From: Flavobacterium sp.
GTDB lineage: Bacteria; Bacteroidota; Bacteroidia; Flavobacteriales; Flavobacteriaceae
Length of the DNA stretch: 64,000 bases
Reading direction: 5' to 3'
NCBI RefSeq assembly: GCF_027484705.1
Contig: NZ_JAIXSL010000019.1
Coordinates: 1-64,000 of the forward strand
The position numbers and the translations under genes were made by a program. This document shows positions 45,329 through 54,275 of the stretch, in pieces. Every line of letters begins with the position of its first letter. Position 1 is the stretch's first letter. The notes under the pieces were generated by a model. It searched no databases. It was given only the letters and a program-made list of their open reading frames with translations, and was not told where the DNA came from.

Positions 45329-47596
45329 ATGAAATTAAAAAAAATCACATTAGCGGCGATCCTTCTTTTTGCGGCTCATGCCTTTGCCCAGGACTTCAGC
45401 GGCAAACCCCAAAGCAACATTTCGTATCTCGATTCCATCAAAAAAACATTCATTAAAGACAATATCGCTTCTTGCGTGGACAGCCTTTGGCTTAAGGAAT
45501 TGACGAGTCTTGATTTGTACAACGATCTTGAAAGCGACATCAAAACGATCAATCTTGACCAGAAAGTAGAATACGAATTGCCAACGGAATTGCTCAAGGC
45601 GCGTTTGAAGGAAATGGATTCGAAATCTCCTTTCAACATCGAATACAACCAAGGTCTTGAGAACATCATCAAATCGTTTTTGAGAAACAGAAAGAAAGCT
45701 TATGAAAGATTGATGGCGATTTCGGAATATTATTTCCCTTTGTTTGAAGATGCTTTGGCGAAACAAAATGTGCCTTTGGAAATCAAATATCTGGCGGTTG
45801 TAGAATCGGCTTTGAACCCTAAAGCGGTTTCAAGAGTAGGCGCCACAGGACTTTGGCAGTTTATGTACCAGACCGGAAAACAATACAATTTGAATATTGA
45901 TTCTTATGTTGATGACCGCAGCGATCCCTTAAAAGCGAGTGATGCAGCCGCCCAATACATGACCAATATGTACAAGATTTTCGGCGATTGGGATTTGGTG
46001 CTTGCGTCCTACAATTCAGGGCCGGGCAATGTAGCCAAAGCGATCAGACGTTCAGGCGGCCAGCAAAATTTCTGGAACATCAGAAAATACCTTCCGCAAG
46101 AAACCCAAGGTTATGTTCCTGCATTTTTGGCGACGATGTATATTTACGAATACCACAAAGAACACGGAATTGTCCCGAATCGCGCGCTTGTAAAACATTT
46201 TGCGACTGATACGATTATGATCAAAAAGCAGATGACGTTCAAACAGATTTCGGATTTGTTGGATGTTCCTGTTGCACAGTTACAAATGTTAAACCCGCAG
46301 TTTAAACTTAATGTGATTCCTGCTTATTTTGATACGAAGCATTTTTTGAGATTGCCATCTGAGAAGATTGCGGTGTTCACTTCTAATGAAGATAAAATTT
46401 ATGCTTACGTTCAGCATGAAGCCGACCAGCGCGAAAAACCGTTTTCACGTTTTCAACAAGCCTGGGCTTCGCGTGATTCTTCTGCAACAGCGGAAAGTTA
46501 TATGGTTTCCAAAACGAAATTCCATAAAGTCAGACGAGGTGATAACCTTAGTGAAATTGCAGATCGTTACGATGTTTCGATGTCTGACATCAAGAAATGG
46601 AACAAACTCAAGAGCAACAAAGCGCCTTTGGGAAGAAACTTAAAAATCATCACGACCGAAAGGGTTGCAGCCCGCGGGAAGAAAACAAAAGTGGATACGA
46701 TTTCATTGGTTCCTAATAACAAAGCAGTTTCGTCCGCAGTAGCGGAAGTTACGGTAAAAGAACCGAAAGTTTATAAAGAAGAAAAAGTAGTTTCGTTTAA
46801 AGACGTGACCAAAACCCACAAAGTCAGAAAAGGTGATAGCCTTGGTGAGATTGCCGACAAATACGGCGTGGCGATGAGCGACATCAAAAAATGGAATAAA
46901 CTCAGAAGCAACAATGTTCCGTTAGGGAAAAACTTAAAAATCATCACTAACGAAAGAGTCGTAACCACCGTTAGAAAATTAGTGAAATCAGAAGCAATTG
47001 CAGCGAATGAGAAATCTAAAAAAGACACGGAAACTGCTGAAGATTTCTACATTGTTGAAAAAGGAGATAATTTGTCTACGATTGCAAAGAAGTATAACGT
47101 TTCAATCGACGATTTGAAAAAATGGAACAACCTTCAGGACAACAACATCCAGTTGGAAAGCAAACTTAAAATCGCAGACATCAAAATCAACAATGATGAA
47201 GTTGCCGAAACAACTCCAAAAACAGAAATCAAAAACGTTGAATATACCGTACAACGTGGCGACAACTTAGGGGCGATTGCCAGAAAAAACAACGTAGCGG
47301 TTTCAGATCTTAGAGTTTGGAATGATTTGTCTGATGATAACATCCAATTGGGCGATAAACTAATTGTTGCAAAGAAACTGATTGTAGATAATAGTCAAGC
47401 ATTAGCAGAGAAAAACAACAAAAAAGATAAAGCCAACAAAAACAACAGAGAAGATCATTATTACGTTCAAAAAGGCGATTCGCTGTTCAGCATTGCCAAA
47501 AAATATCCTGGCGTAACGGTTTCAGACATCAAAAAATGGAACGGAATCAACGGAAATTCCTTAAAACCCGGAATGAAGTTGAAAATAAACGGTTAA
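45329..47596 (+). CDS. MltD-like lytic transglycosylase with five LysM domains
   Basis: The 755-residue secreted protein has a signal peptide (KKITLAAILLFAAHAFAQ). An SLT-type catalytic domain follows at about 148-260, with catalytic Glu in VVESALNPKAVSRVGATGLWQFM. Five LysM repeats follow (near 397, 497, 571, 638 and 710; pattern VxxGDxLxxIAxxYxVxxxDIKKWN), separated by Lys/Glu linkers. It cleaves peptidoglycan glycan strands with anhydro-end formation and binds the wall through LysM. The architecture is that of E. coli MltD, but with more LysM units. Confidence 0.92.
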   Translation: MKLKKITLAAILLFAAHAFAQDFSGKPQSNISYLDSIKKTFIKDNIASCVDSLWLKELTSLDLYNDLESDIKTINLDQKVEYELPTELLKARLKEMDSKSPFNIEYNQGLENIIKSFLRNRKKAYERLMAISEYYFPLFEDALAKQNVPLEIKYLAVVESALNPKAVSRVGATGLWQFMYQTGKQYNLNIDSYVDDRSDPLKASDAAAQYMTNMYKIFGDWDLVLASYNSGPGNVAKAIRRSGGQQNFWNIRKYLPQETQGYVPAFLATMYIYEYHKEHGIVPNRALVKHFATDTIMIKKQMTFKQISDLLDVPVAQLQMLNPQFKLNVIPAYFDTKHFLRLPSEKIAVFTSNEDKIYAYVQHEADQREKPFSRFQQAWASRDSSATAESYMVSKTKFHKVRRGDNLSEIADRYDVSMSDIKKWNKLKSNKAPLGRNLKIITTERVAARGKKTKVDTISLVPNNKAVSSAVAEVTVKEPKVYKEEKVVSFKDVTKTHKVRKGDSLGEIADKYGVAMSDIKKWNKLRSNNVPLGKNLKIITNERVVTTVRKLVKSEAIAANEKSKKDTETAEDFYIVEKGDNLSTIAKKYNVSIDDLKKWNNLQDNNIQLESKLKIADIKINNDEVAETTPKTEIKNVEYTVQRGDNLGAIARKNNVAVSDLRVWNDLSDDNIQLGDKLIVAKKLIVDNSQALAEKNNKKDKANKNNREDHYYVQKGDSLFSIAKKYPGVTVSDIKKWNGINGNSLKPGMKLKING

Positions 47597-47618
47597 TCTA
47601 AAAAATCTACATAAATTT

Positions 47619-47656
47619 AGGGCTTATTTCAGACTATGAAAAAAGCCCTTTTTTTT
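47619..47656 (+). terminator. Possible terminator/attenuator spanning the DUF4837 start codon
   Basis: AGGGCTT (47619-47625) pairs with AAGCCCT (47643-47649), followed by T8. The loop holds the ATG (47636) of the next gene, and the right arm with its T-run encodes its codons 3-7. Confidence 0.45.
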
Positions 47657-48625
47657 GTGCTTGGTTGTTCCGTTTTTTTCGGTTCGTGTATTAAAAAGCA
47701 CGATCGGGAAAAGGAAAAAACTTCTGGAAAAATCAATACGATTTCCGTAATCATTGACGACCAACTCTGGAACGGAGAAGTTGGCGACAGTATCCGCAAT
47801 AAGTTCGCCTCGCCCGTGATTGGCCTGCCGCAGGAAGAGCCGCTTTTCACCATCAACCAATATCCGATCAAATTGCTTGAAGGTTATATGAACAATTCGC
47901 GTAACATCATTGTGGTCAAGAAGGAAGCCGAAACCAAATTCGAGATTGTGGAGAATGAATACGCAAGCCCGCAAAATGTGATTCATATTTCAGGCAAAAC
48001 CACCGCCGCGATTCTGGAACAGATTGAAACCAATACGCCAACAATCATCGAAAAAATGCGCGAAACGGAAATTGAAGAAAACCAGCGCATCATTGACACT
48101 TCGATGATCAACACCAAAAAAATCAGGCGGAAATTCAAAATCGATTTACACCTTCCGAAAGGTTACAATTATGTTTTGGAACGCCGCAAATTCATCTGGC
48201 TCAAAAAAGAAATCACGAGCGGCAATACGAGCATCCTGATTTATCAGATTCCACTATACCGTATCAACGGAAGCCGCGACGTGCTGGGCAGCATCATCAA
48301 AACCCGCGACTCGATTGGCAATTTATACATTCACGGAACAGCGAGAAATACGCAGATGGTTACTGAAGATTCGTATGCGCCGTATTTATTCCACATCAAC
48401 ATCAACGGAAAGGAAGCCTACGAAACCAAAGGCACCTGGGAACTTAAAAATGATTTCATGTCGGGTCCGTTCATCAATTACAGCATTTTAGATCGGGTCA
48501 ACAGACGTGTAGTGGTTTTGGAAGGATTTTGCTACGATCCGTCGAAAGAAAAAAGGGATCTGATGTTTGAACTCGAAGCCATCATCAAATCGGTCGAATT
48601 TCAGCCAAAAGAAAAGAAAAAATAA
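47636..48625 (+). CDS. DUF4837 family lipoprotein
   Basis: The 329-residue product has a lipoprotein signal (MKKALFFVLGCSVFFGSC, Cys 18). The body matches the Bacteroidota family DUF4837: ISVIIDDQLWNGEVGDSIR, the central LHLPKGYNYVLERRKFIWLKKE and a C-terminal GTWELKNDFMSGPFINY. Its function is unknown. It lies 39 bp after the transglycosylase gene and 3 bp before the GNAT gene. A terminator-like hairpin encloses its start codon. Confidence 0.85.
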   Translation: MKKALFFVLGCSVFFGSCIKKHDREKEKTSGKINTISVIIDDQLWNGEVGDSIRNKFASPVIGLPQEEPLFTINQYPIKLLEGYMNNSRNIIVVKKEAETKFEIVENEYASPQNVIHISGKTTAAILEQIETNTPTIIEKMRETEIEENQRIIDTSMINTKKIRRKFKIDLHLPKGYNYVLERRKFIWLKKEITSGNTSILIYQIPLYRINGSRDVLGSIIKTRDSIGNLYIHGTARNTQMVTEDSYAPYLFHININGKEAYETKGTWELKNDFMSGPFINYSILDRVNRRVVVLEGFCYDPSKEKRDLMFELEAIIKSVEFQPKEKKK

Positions 48626-48628
48626 AGC

Positions 48629-49075
48629 ATGGATTTAAAATGGAAAATAAAGCGTTTTACGGAGCTTTCTGTAAACGAGCTATATGATTTGCTGCAATTG
48701 CGCAGCGAAGTCTTTGTCGTGGAGCAAAACTGCGTTTATCAGGACATCGACGGCAAAGACCGAAAGGCGTTGCATCTGATGGGCGAATACGATTCCAAAA
48801 TTGTAGCCTATGCGAGATTATTTGCTGCGGGTGATTATTTTGAGGAAGCGTCGATAGGAAGGGTTGTAATTGGAACAAAATATCGCGATAGAAAATGGGG
48901 ACACGAACTGATGCGAGAAGCGATTGTAGGCATTGAAGCAAATTTCCACACCAAAAAAATCACAATTTCAGCGCAACTATACCTGCAAAAATTTTACGAA
49001 AGTCATGGTTTTGAAGTGACAAGCGAAACGTATCTTGAAGATGATATTCCGCACATTCAGATGAAGATAAACTAA
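48629..49075 (+). CDS. ElaA-like GNAT N-acetyltransferase
   Basis: The 148-residue protein matches ElaA: FTELSVNELYDLLQLRSEVFVVEQNCVYQDID (positions about 9-40), then IGRVVIGTKYRDRKWGHELM, the acetyl-CoA binding R/Q-x-x-G-x-G/A-like loop, and FYESHGFEV near the end. The substrate is unknown. It is translated 3 bp after the DUF4837 gene. Its stop codon is separated from the convergent OmpA gene by one base, and no terminator is visible between them. Confidence 0.88.
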   Translation: MDLKWKIKRFTELSVNELYDLLQLRSEVFVVEQNCVYQDIDGKDRKALHLMGEYDSKIVAYARLFAAGDYFEEASIGRVVIGTKYRDRKWGHELMREAIVGIEANFHTKKITISAQLYLQKFYESHGFEVTSETYLEDDIPHIQMKIN

Positions 49076-49076
49076 T

Positions 49077-49892
49077 CTAAATCTTCGTAATCACCAATTC
49101 CACGCGGCGGTCATACTCAGAGCCTTTTCCCAACGGAACAGAATTTCCATACCCTTTGAAAGTCATTCTGGTTTTGGCGATTTTTTTAAAAGCAAGGTAT
49201 TTATAAACCGATTCCGCTCGGTTGGAAGACAAGTTTCGTTTTCTGGTTTCGCGGTCAATGGCTTCTTTTTGGTAAGGCGGCGTGCAACACACATGGCCTT
49301 GAATCTCAAATTCCAGTTTGCGGTATTTCAGCAAAAGCTTAGCGATTTTATCGAGTTGGGTTTTGGCTTCGTACGTCAGTTTGCTGCTGCCGCGCTCGAA
49401 CAAAAGGTTCTCAAGGTAGATGTGGTCGCCCACGATATGTTTTTTCTGAATACTCGTGTAAAACCCCGGAAGCTCAATTTTTGGAAGCGGCTTAAGGTTC
49501 AGCACCAAATCGACACGGCGGTTTTTGGAACGGCGTTCGGGCAGGTTTTCTACAACGTCATCATCAATGAGAATGCGGCCTTTGCCTTCAATAGTGACGA
49601 TGATTTTATTCTTGATGCCGCTCGAAACGAGTTTTTCTTTAATCGTATTGGCGCGGTTCGAAGAAAGTTTGAAATTGTAGGCTTCTTTGCCGACATCATC
49701 GGTATAGCCAAAAATCTGAATCGATTCGATGCGTGTAGAATCGGTGTTTTTAATGAAATCCACTACGGCATTGCCCTGTTTTTCATCGAGATGGAATTTA
49801 TCGAAATCAAAATAAACCGACTGAACGACTTCTTCCTGCGCGTACAAAAAACCACAAAGCAACAACGGTAAAAACCTAAAAAATCGAATCAT
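49077..49892 (-). CDS. Secreted protein with two tandem OmpA-like domains
   Basis: The 271-residue product has a signal peptide (MIRFFRFLPLLLCGFLYAQ). One OmpA-like domain covers about 24-130 (VYFDFDKFHLDE ... GYTDDVGKEAYNFKLSSNRA ... RRSKNRRVDLVL). A second, diverged copy covers about 150-271 (LLFERGSSKLTYEAK ... IQGHVCCTPPYQ ... NLSSNRAESVYKYL ... YDRRVELVI). OmpA domains bind peptidoglycan. The second copy has an adjacent Cys pair in place of the usual Asp-containing turn. It begins at the ctpA stop codon, so the two are coupled. Confidence 0.82.
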   Translation of the reverse strand: MIRFFRFLPLLLCGFLYAQEEVVQSVYFDFDKFHLDEKQGNAVVDFIKNTDSTRIESIQIFGYTDDVGKEAYNFKLSSNRANTIKEKLVSSGIKNKIIVTIEGKGRILIDDDVVENLPERRSKNRRVDLVLNLKPLPKIELPGFYTSIQKKHIVGDHIYLENLLFERGSSKLTYEAKTQLDKIAKLLLKYRKLEFEIQGHVCCTPPYQKEAIDRETRKRNLSSNRAESVYKYLAFKKIAKTRMTFKGYGNSVPLGKGSEYDRRVELVITKI

Positions 49893-51535
49893 TATTTTTT
49901 TAATATTTTGTTGTATTCAGAGGCGTTGCCAAGTATTGAAACGGCTTTTTTAACCTCAGAATTGTTTTTGATATAATATTGATACAAACCTTCTTTGTAT
50001 TGGTATCTTTTGATGATCTCGTCCAAAATCAGGTTCTTGATTTCCTTTTGGTTCTGGTTCAGTTGCGTTTCTTCAGAGCGTTGGATGGCCGCCATCAATT
50101 GTTGGTATTCCGAGGCAATCGAAGCGTCTATTTTTTCTGCTTTAGCTGCGGTCAAAGTATTTTTCAAAGCCAATTCGGATTCGGAGTCAAAATTAAAGTT
50201 TTGTTTTTTCAAAAACGCCTTAAATTCGGTAAAATCCGCATCGGTTATCGTTGGAATGGTTGTGCCGAGGTTCGGATGTTTGTAATAATAATCGGTCACG
50301 AAATTGAAAATGCCATCATTTTTAACAAGTTTTTCTGTAATCGGGCTTAGTTTCGTTTCGTCCATTACAACATCAGGAAGGATTCCGCCGCCATCATAAA
50401 CCGTTCTTCCGTTTTTGGTTTTGAAAGCATTATAATTCTCTGAAGTCGTGCGAATCGCATGGCCGTCTTTGTCTTTATGCGAATAATCAAGCGCCTGGAT
50501 ACAACGACCTGAAGGTGTATAATACCTAGAAATGGTGATTTTGATTTGCGTTCCGTAAGTCAAATCCACCGGGCGTTGCACCAAACCTTTTCCGAAACTT
50601 CTCGAGCCGATGATCACCGCACGGTCTAAATCCTGTAAAGCGCCCGAAACGATTTCCGAAGCTGAAGCACTTTTACTGTCGACAATAATTGCCAGCGGAA
50701 TTTCAGTATCGATCGGTTCGCGGTTGGTTTTATAAGAATTGTTGTGTTTCTCGATTTTCGATTTGGTCGTCACGATGATTTCGTTTTTCGGCACAAACAA
50801 ATTGCAGATGCTTACGGCTTCATTGAGCAAACCGCCCGGATTTCCGCGAAGGTCCAAAACGATTTTTTCGGCGCCATCTTTTTTGAGCTGTTCCAAAGCT
50901 TCTTTGGTTTCGAGTGCGGCTTTGGCGGTAAATTGCGTCAGTACGATATAGCCGGTTTTGTCATCGATTTTTCCGAAGAACGGTACGGCTTTGACTTCCA
51001 CTTCGCCCAATATGATATCGGCAGTCGAGGTTTTGCCTTGGCGGATGTATTTGACAGTGATTTTTGTATTCTTCCCGCCGCGCAACAATTGCGACGCATC
51101 TTCTTTGAAGTCTTTCAGATTGACATCGCCGATTTGGATGATTTCGTCTCCGGCTTTGAGTCCGGCTTTGTCTGCAGGAAAGTTTTTGTAAGGTTCTTTG
51201 ATGATGAGTTTGTCTTCTTTTCGGATCATCAACGCGCCAATTTCTGTGTATTCTCCGGTATTGTTGATTTTATATTTGACGACGTCCTGCTCGTTGAAGT
51301 AATTCGTATACGGATCGAGATCGGCCAACATGCTTTTGATGGCTTTGTCCATAAGTTCACCTGGATTGGTTTCATCCACATAATTGGCATTAACAGCTTT
51401 GAAAAGCGTCGTGAAGATTTCAATCTGTTTGGCGACCTCAAAAAAATCTTCTTTGAAACTAACGCCTACAAACAAAAATGCGCCGACAACCACAGGAATG
51501 ATGTATTTCTTTTTAAGAACGGAACGCATGGCCAT
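49892..51535 (-). CDS. S41 family C-terminal processing protease (CtpA-like)
   Basis: The 547-residue periplasmic serine protease has one N-terminal TM/signal anchor (about 11-27). A PDZ domain is at about 85-165 (IIKEPYKNFPADKAGLKAGDEIIQIG) and an S41 catalytic core has Ser in DSKSASASEIVSGALQD and the Lys partner in GSRSFGKGLVQ. It probably processes or degrades periplasmic proteins. A TATATTTG element lies 44 nt upstream of the first ATG; an in-frame ATG at 51529 is also possible. It is coupled to the OmpA gene. Confidence 0.92.
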   Translation of the reverse strand: MAMRSVLKKKYIIPVVVGAFLFVGVSFKEDFFEVAKQIEIFTTLFKAVNANYVDETNPGELMDKAIKSMLADLDPYTNYFNEQDVVKYKINNTGEYTEIGALMIRKEDKLIIKEPYKNFPADKAGLKAGDEIIQIGDVNLKDFKEDASQLLRGGKNTKITVKYIRQGKTSTADIILGEVEVKAVPFFGKIDDKTGYIVLTQFTAKAALETKEALEQLKKDGAEKIVLDLRGNPGGLLNEAVSICNLFVPKNEIIVTTKSKIEKHNNSYKTNREPIDTEIPLAIIVDSKSASASEIVSGALQDLDRAVIIGSRSFGKGLVQRPVDLTYGTQIKITISRYYTPSGRCIQALDYSHKDKDGHAIRTTSENYNAFKTKNGRTVYDGGGILPDVVMDETKLSPITEKLVKNDGIFNFVTDYYYKHPNLGTTIPTITDADFTEFKAFLKKQNFNFDSESELALKNTLTAAKAEKIDASIASEYQQLMAAIQRSEETQLNQNQKEIKNLILDEIIKRYQYKEGLYQYYIKNNSEVKKAVSILGNASEYNKILKK

Positions 51536-51578
51536 AGGTTTTACTAAATTTAGGTTTTTCGAGATTTCGAAATGCCTT

Positions 51579-51586
51579 CAAATATA
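51579..51586 (-). promoter_or_regulatory. -7 promoter element for the ctpA-like operon
   Basis: TATATTTG on the minus strand matches TAnnTTTG exactly, about 44 nt before the first ATG. Confidence 0.45.
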
Positions 51587-51650
51587 AAAGTTTACCGATG
51601 AAAAACAATAGGAATTAAGATTTCGTTTTCATCTGCAACTTCATAGAAAA

Positions 51651-52037
51651 TTATTCTTTCGGTTGCGATTGTATTTGAAGCAAAAATTTTTCGAACAACT
51701 GAATGGTTTTTTGATGAATTTCTTCATACGACAACCGATCGCTAGTTTGGTAAAACAACATGAAACCATGAGGTTTTTCAAGGCCATCCAACAACAAGTG
51801 TTTGTTCAGTCGAAAGGTTTCGCGCAACACTCTTTTGAAATAATTCCGATCGACGGCATGCTTGAAATGTTTTTTGGAAACCGATACGCCGACCGTGGTT
51901 TTGGCTTCGTTTTCATCATCGAGCGACACATACACCAAACGCAACGGATATTTCGAAACCGATTTGCCTTTCGAAAAAAGTAAATCAATCGTTTTTTTGC
52001 TCTTGAGCTTTTCGGATTTCGGATAGGTGAATCTCAT
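51651..52037 (-). CDS. rnpA: Ribonuclease P protein component
   Basis: This is the protein subunit of RNase P, which trims tRNA 5' ends. The 128-residue basic protein has the RnpA order: MRFTYPKSEKLKSKKTIDLLF, VGVSVSKKHFKHAVDRNYFKRVLRE (containing the RNR-like motif) and a C-terminal helix. ATG 52037 is used because TACCTTTG lies 20 nt upstream and a longer start at 52085 would precede that promoter. rpmH, the usual neighbour in many bacteria, is absent here. Confidence 0.92.
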   Translation of the reverse strand: MRFTYPKSEKLKSKKTIDLLFSKGKSVSKYPLRLVYVSLDDENEAKTTVGVSVSKKHFKHAVDRNYFKRVLRETFRLNKHLLLDGLEKPHGFMLFYQTSDRLSYEEIHQKTIQLFEKFLLQIQSQPKE

Positions 52038-52056
52038 GTTTGGGTTTGTCGTCACG

Positions 52057-52064
52057 CAAAGGTA
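52057..52064 (-). promoter_or_regulatory. -7 promoter element for rnpA
   Basis: TACCTTTG on the minus strand matches TAnnTTTG exactly, 20 nt before the rnpA ATG at 52037. It excludes the longer start at 52085. Confidence 0.5.
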
Positions 52065-52241
52065 CGAAGCGATCCTAAAAAGCAACTGTTTAAATTTTAT
52101 AATTTATGCTGTAAATTCTGTAACAGGTTTAGGACTTGTGGATTGTAATTTTACGATGTAATCCTAAAGCAACATCTGTTCAAAATATAAGCATGATCCG
52201 TGAGTTGAAGAAACAACTGCTGCCAATAAAGCGGATAGATT

Positions 52242-52277
52242 AAAAAGCCCTCAGCATAATAGTACTGAGGGCTTTTT
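52242..52277. terminator. Strong intrinsic terminator downstream of the M1 peptidase
   Basis: A perfect 13-bp stem (AAAAAGCCCTCAG at 52242-52254, CTGAGGGCTTTTT at 52265-52277) has a 10-nt loop. It can act in both directions. The DNA between it and rnpA (52086-52241) shows no gene. Confidence 0.85.
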
Positions 52278-52285
52278 CAATAGTG

Positions 52286-54187
52286 TTATTTTTTTACTTC
52301 GGGTTTTACTTCGGCAGGAAAAACGTTGTTGTCTTTTTTGACGTCAGCCATCAAACCGCTTGGATCGATGGTGATTTTTTTGATCGTTGATTTTGCTTTA
52401 GGAATTTCAAAAAAATAAGTAGGAGTGGCCCAAGCCCAATCGCCCAAAACGGTTCTTTTGACGGCAGGATCGGGATTTTCCTTTTCAAAACTCATCATGC
52501 GCAACGGAATGTAAAACGACTCTTTGGTTCCGTCGGAATATTCCACCAAAAGATCAATCGGCATGGGCATTCTTCCGATTCTTTCTAAAGTGACGCCGGT
52601 TCTTTGTACGCCATCGGTAGCGCCTTCAACATTTTTGATTCCGTAATCGATGGTGTTGGTGGTTTGCGTCCAGTCGGTCAGGTACCAATCGAGGTTGGCT
52701 CCGGAAACACGTTCTGCGGTTCTCTTGATATCGTTAGGCGTCGGATGTTTGAATTTAAAATCGTTGTAATATCGTTTCAGGGTTTTCATCAAGTTGTCCC
52801 GACCAATCAAATAAATCAATTGCGACAGGAAAATATCACCTTTGCTGTAAGAAGTGATGCTGTATACCTGATTGAAATCGAAACGGTCCGAATGTGTGCT
52901 TTGCGGCAATTCTTTTCCCGAATTCACCATGAAATAATAACCGTCGTAAGATCCCGAATGCGGGTTGTTTACTTTCTTTTCGGCAATTTCATTCATGCCT
53001 AAATCTTCGAGAAACGAAGTGAACCCTTCATCCATCCAGCCGTGTTTGCTTTCGTTTGAGGCCAAAACATGCTGAAACCACGAATGTGCCATTTCGTGCG
53101 CGATGACACCGATTAATCCGTCATAACTTCCTTCGCCCAAAATTAAAGTGCACATCGCGTATTCCATACCGCCATCGCCACCTTGAATTACGGAGTATTG
53201 GTCGTAAGGATATTTCCCGACAGTTTGATTGTAGAATTGCATCAAACGCGCGGTTTCAGGCTCAGCTTTCTTCCAGTTGTCGATGATTTTCGGATTGTTT
53301 TTATACAGAAAATGTAAGGTCGCTCCATTCGGAATCTGATACACATCATGCAGATAATTTTTATCAGCAGCCCAGGTAAAATCATGCACATTCGGCGCGA
53401 TGAAATGCCAGGTTAGCGTTTTCGTTTTCTTGGGATAAGTTACCGTTACGCCCGCATCCTGATAGCCTTTCCCGATTTCATTTTTGTTTTGCAGGTAACC
53501 GCTTCCGCCGAGAACATAGTCTTTATCGATAGTAATATTAACATCGAAATTTCCCCAAACGCCATGGAATTCTCGCGCGATGTAAGGATCTGCGTGCCAG
53601 CCTTCAAAATCAAATTCAGCCATTTTCGGATACCATTGCGCCATCGAGAATTCGACACCTTCGGCGTTGTTTCTTCCGGAACGTCTGATTTGCACCGGAA
53701 CTTGTCCGTCAAAATCTAATGTCAAGGTTGTTTTTGAATGCGGTAATAATGGTTTGGCTAACGTGACTTCGAGAATCGTTCCGACTTCTTTGGCGATGGC
53801 CGGAACGCCGTCTTGTTTGAAATTGGAAATCTTAAGGTAGCCGATTTCGTTAGGTTTCAATTTAGCGATGCGGCTTTCCTTGAAGTCTTTCCCATCGACC
53901 TTGATTTTGTTGACCATTCTACGATCAGGATCTGCGATGGATTGTACACGCGCATCCATCTCGCTTCCGGGTTGGAACGCGTTGTTGTACAAATGATAAA
54001 ATACGCGTTTCAAAGTGTCGGGAGAATTGTTGGTATAAATTAATTCCTGATTTCCTTTGTATTGATAGGCTGCGGCATTCATCGTCACATTCATTTTGTA
54101 ATCGACATGCTGCTGCCAATAATGGGAATCCTGTGAGAAAGCAAAAGTTGATACTAAGCAAAATGCGATTAAAGAAAGTGATTTCAT
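52286..54187 (-). CDS. M1 family aminopeptidase
   Basis: The 633-residue secreted zinc peptidase has a signal peptide (LSLIAFCLVSTFAFSQ). The beta-rich N-terminal domain precedes the substrate-recognition motif GGDGGMEYAM. The zinc site HEMAHSWF is followed 18 residues later by Glu in GWMDEGFTSFLED (HExxH-X18-E). It probably trims peptides in the periplasm. Its TATTTTTG promoter element overlaps the T-run of the S8 gene's terminator. Confidence 0.92.
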   Translation of the reverse strand: MKSLSLIAFCLVSTFAFSQDSHYWQQHVDYKMNVTMNAAAYQYKGNQELIYTNNSPDTLKRVFYHLYNNAFQPGSEMDARVQSIADPDRRMVNKIKVDGKDFKESRIAKLKPNEIGYLKISNFKQDGVPAIAKEVGTILEVTLAKPLLPHSKTTLTLDFDGQVPVQIRRSGRNNAEGVEFSMAQWYPKMAEFDFEGWHADPYIAREFHGVWGNFDVNITIDKDYVLGGSGYLQNKNEIGKGYQDAGVTVTYPKKTKTLTWHFIAPNVHDFTWAADKNYLHDVYQIPNGATLHFLYKNNPKIIDNWKKAEPETARLMQFYNQTVGKYPYDQYSVIQGGDGGMEYAMCTLILGEGSYDGLIGVIAHEMAHSWFQHVLASNESKHGWMDEGFTSFLEDLGMNEIAEKKVNNPHSGSYDGYYFMVNSGKELPQSTHSDRFDFNQVYSITSYSKGDIFLSQLIYLIGRDNLMKTLKRYYNDFKFKHPTPNDIKRTAERVSGANLDWYLTDWTQTTNTIDYGIKNVEGATDGVQRTGVTLERIGRMPMPIDLLVEYSDGTKESFYIPLRMMSFEKENPDPAVKRTVLGDWAWATPTYFFEIPKAKSTIKKITIDPSGLMADVKKDNNVFPAEVKPEVKK

Positions 54188-54214
54188 CAGATAGCGTTTA
54201 CGGTTTTAATAAAA

Positions 54215-54222
54215 CAAAAATA
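54215..54222 (-). promoter_or_regulatory. -7 promoter element for the M1 peptidase
   Basis: TATTTTTG on the minus strand is an exact match, 28 nt before the ATG. A TTG (54243-54245) lies 20 nt further upstream. Both boxes sit within the S8 terminator hairpin. Confidence 0.5.
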
Positions 54223-54255
54223 AGCTTGAAGATACTTTCTCACAAGCTTATTTTT
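54216..54255 (-). terminator. Intrinsic terminator of the S8 peptidase gene
   Basis: A perfect 13-bp inverted repeat (54216-54228 with 54243-54255; arms CAAGCTTATTTTT) has a 14-nt loop, 21 nt after the S8 stop. The T-run also forms the -7 element of the M1 gene. Confidence 0.75.
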
Positions 54256-54275
54256 AATATTGAAAAATGAGGTGA

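Noticed and set aside
50744..51547. 267-residue plus-strand open frame opposite the CtpA-like protease
   Set aside because: Its Phe/Asp/Arg-rich composition is typical of an antisense shadow, and it lies entirely over a well-supported peptidase gene.
52038..52241. RNase P RNA or other structured RNA near rnpA
   Set aside because: No characteristic paired or conserved RNase P RNA segments were visible in this stretch.
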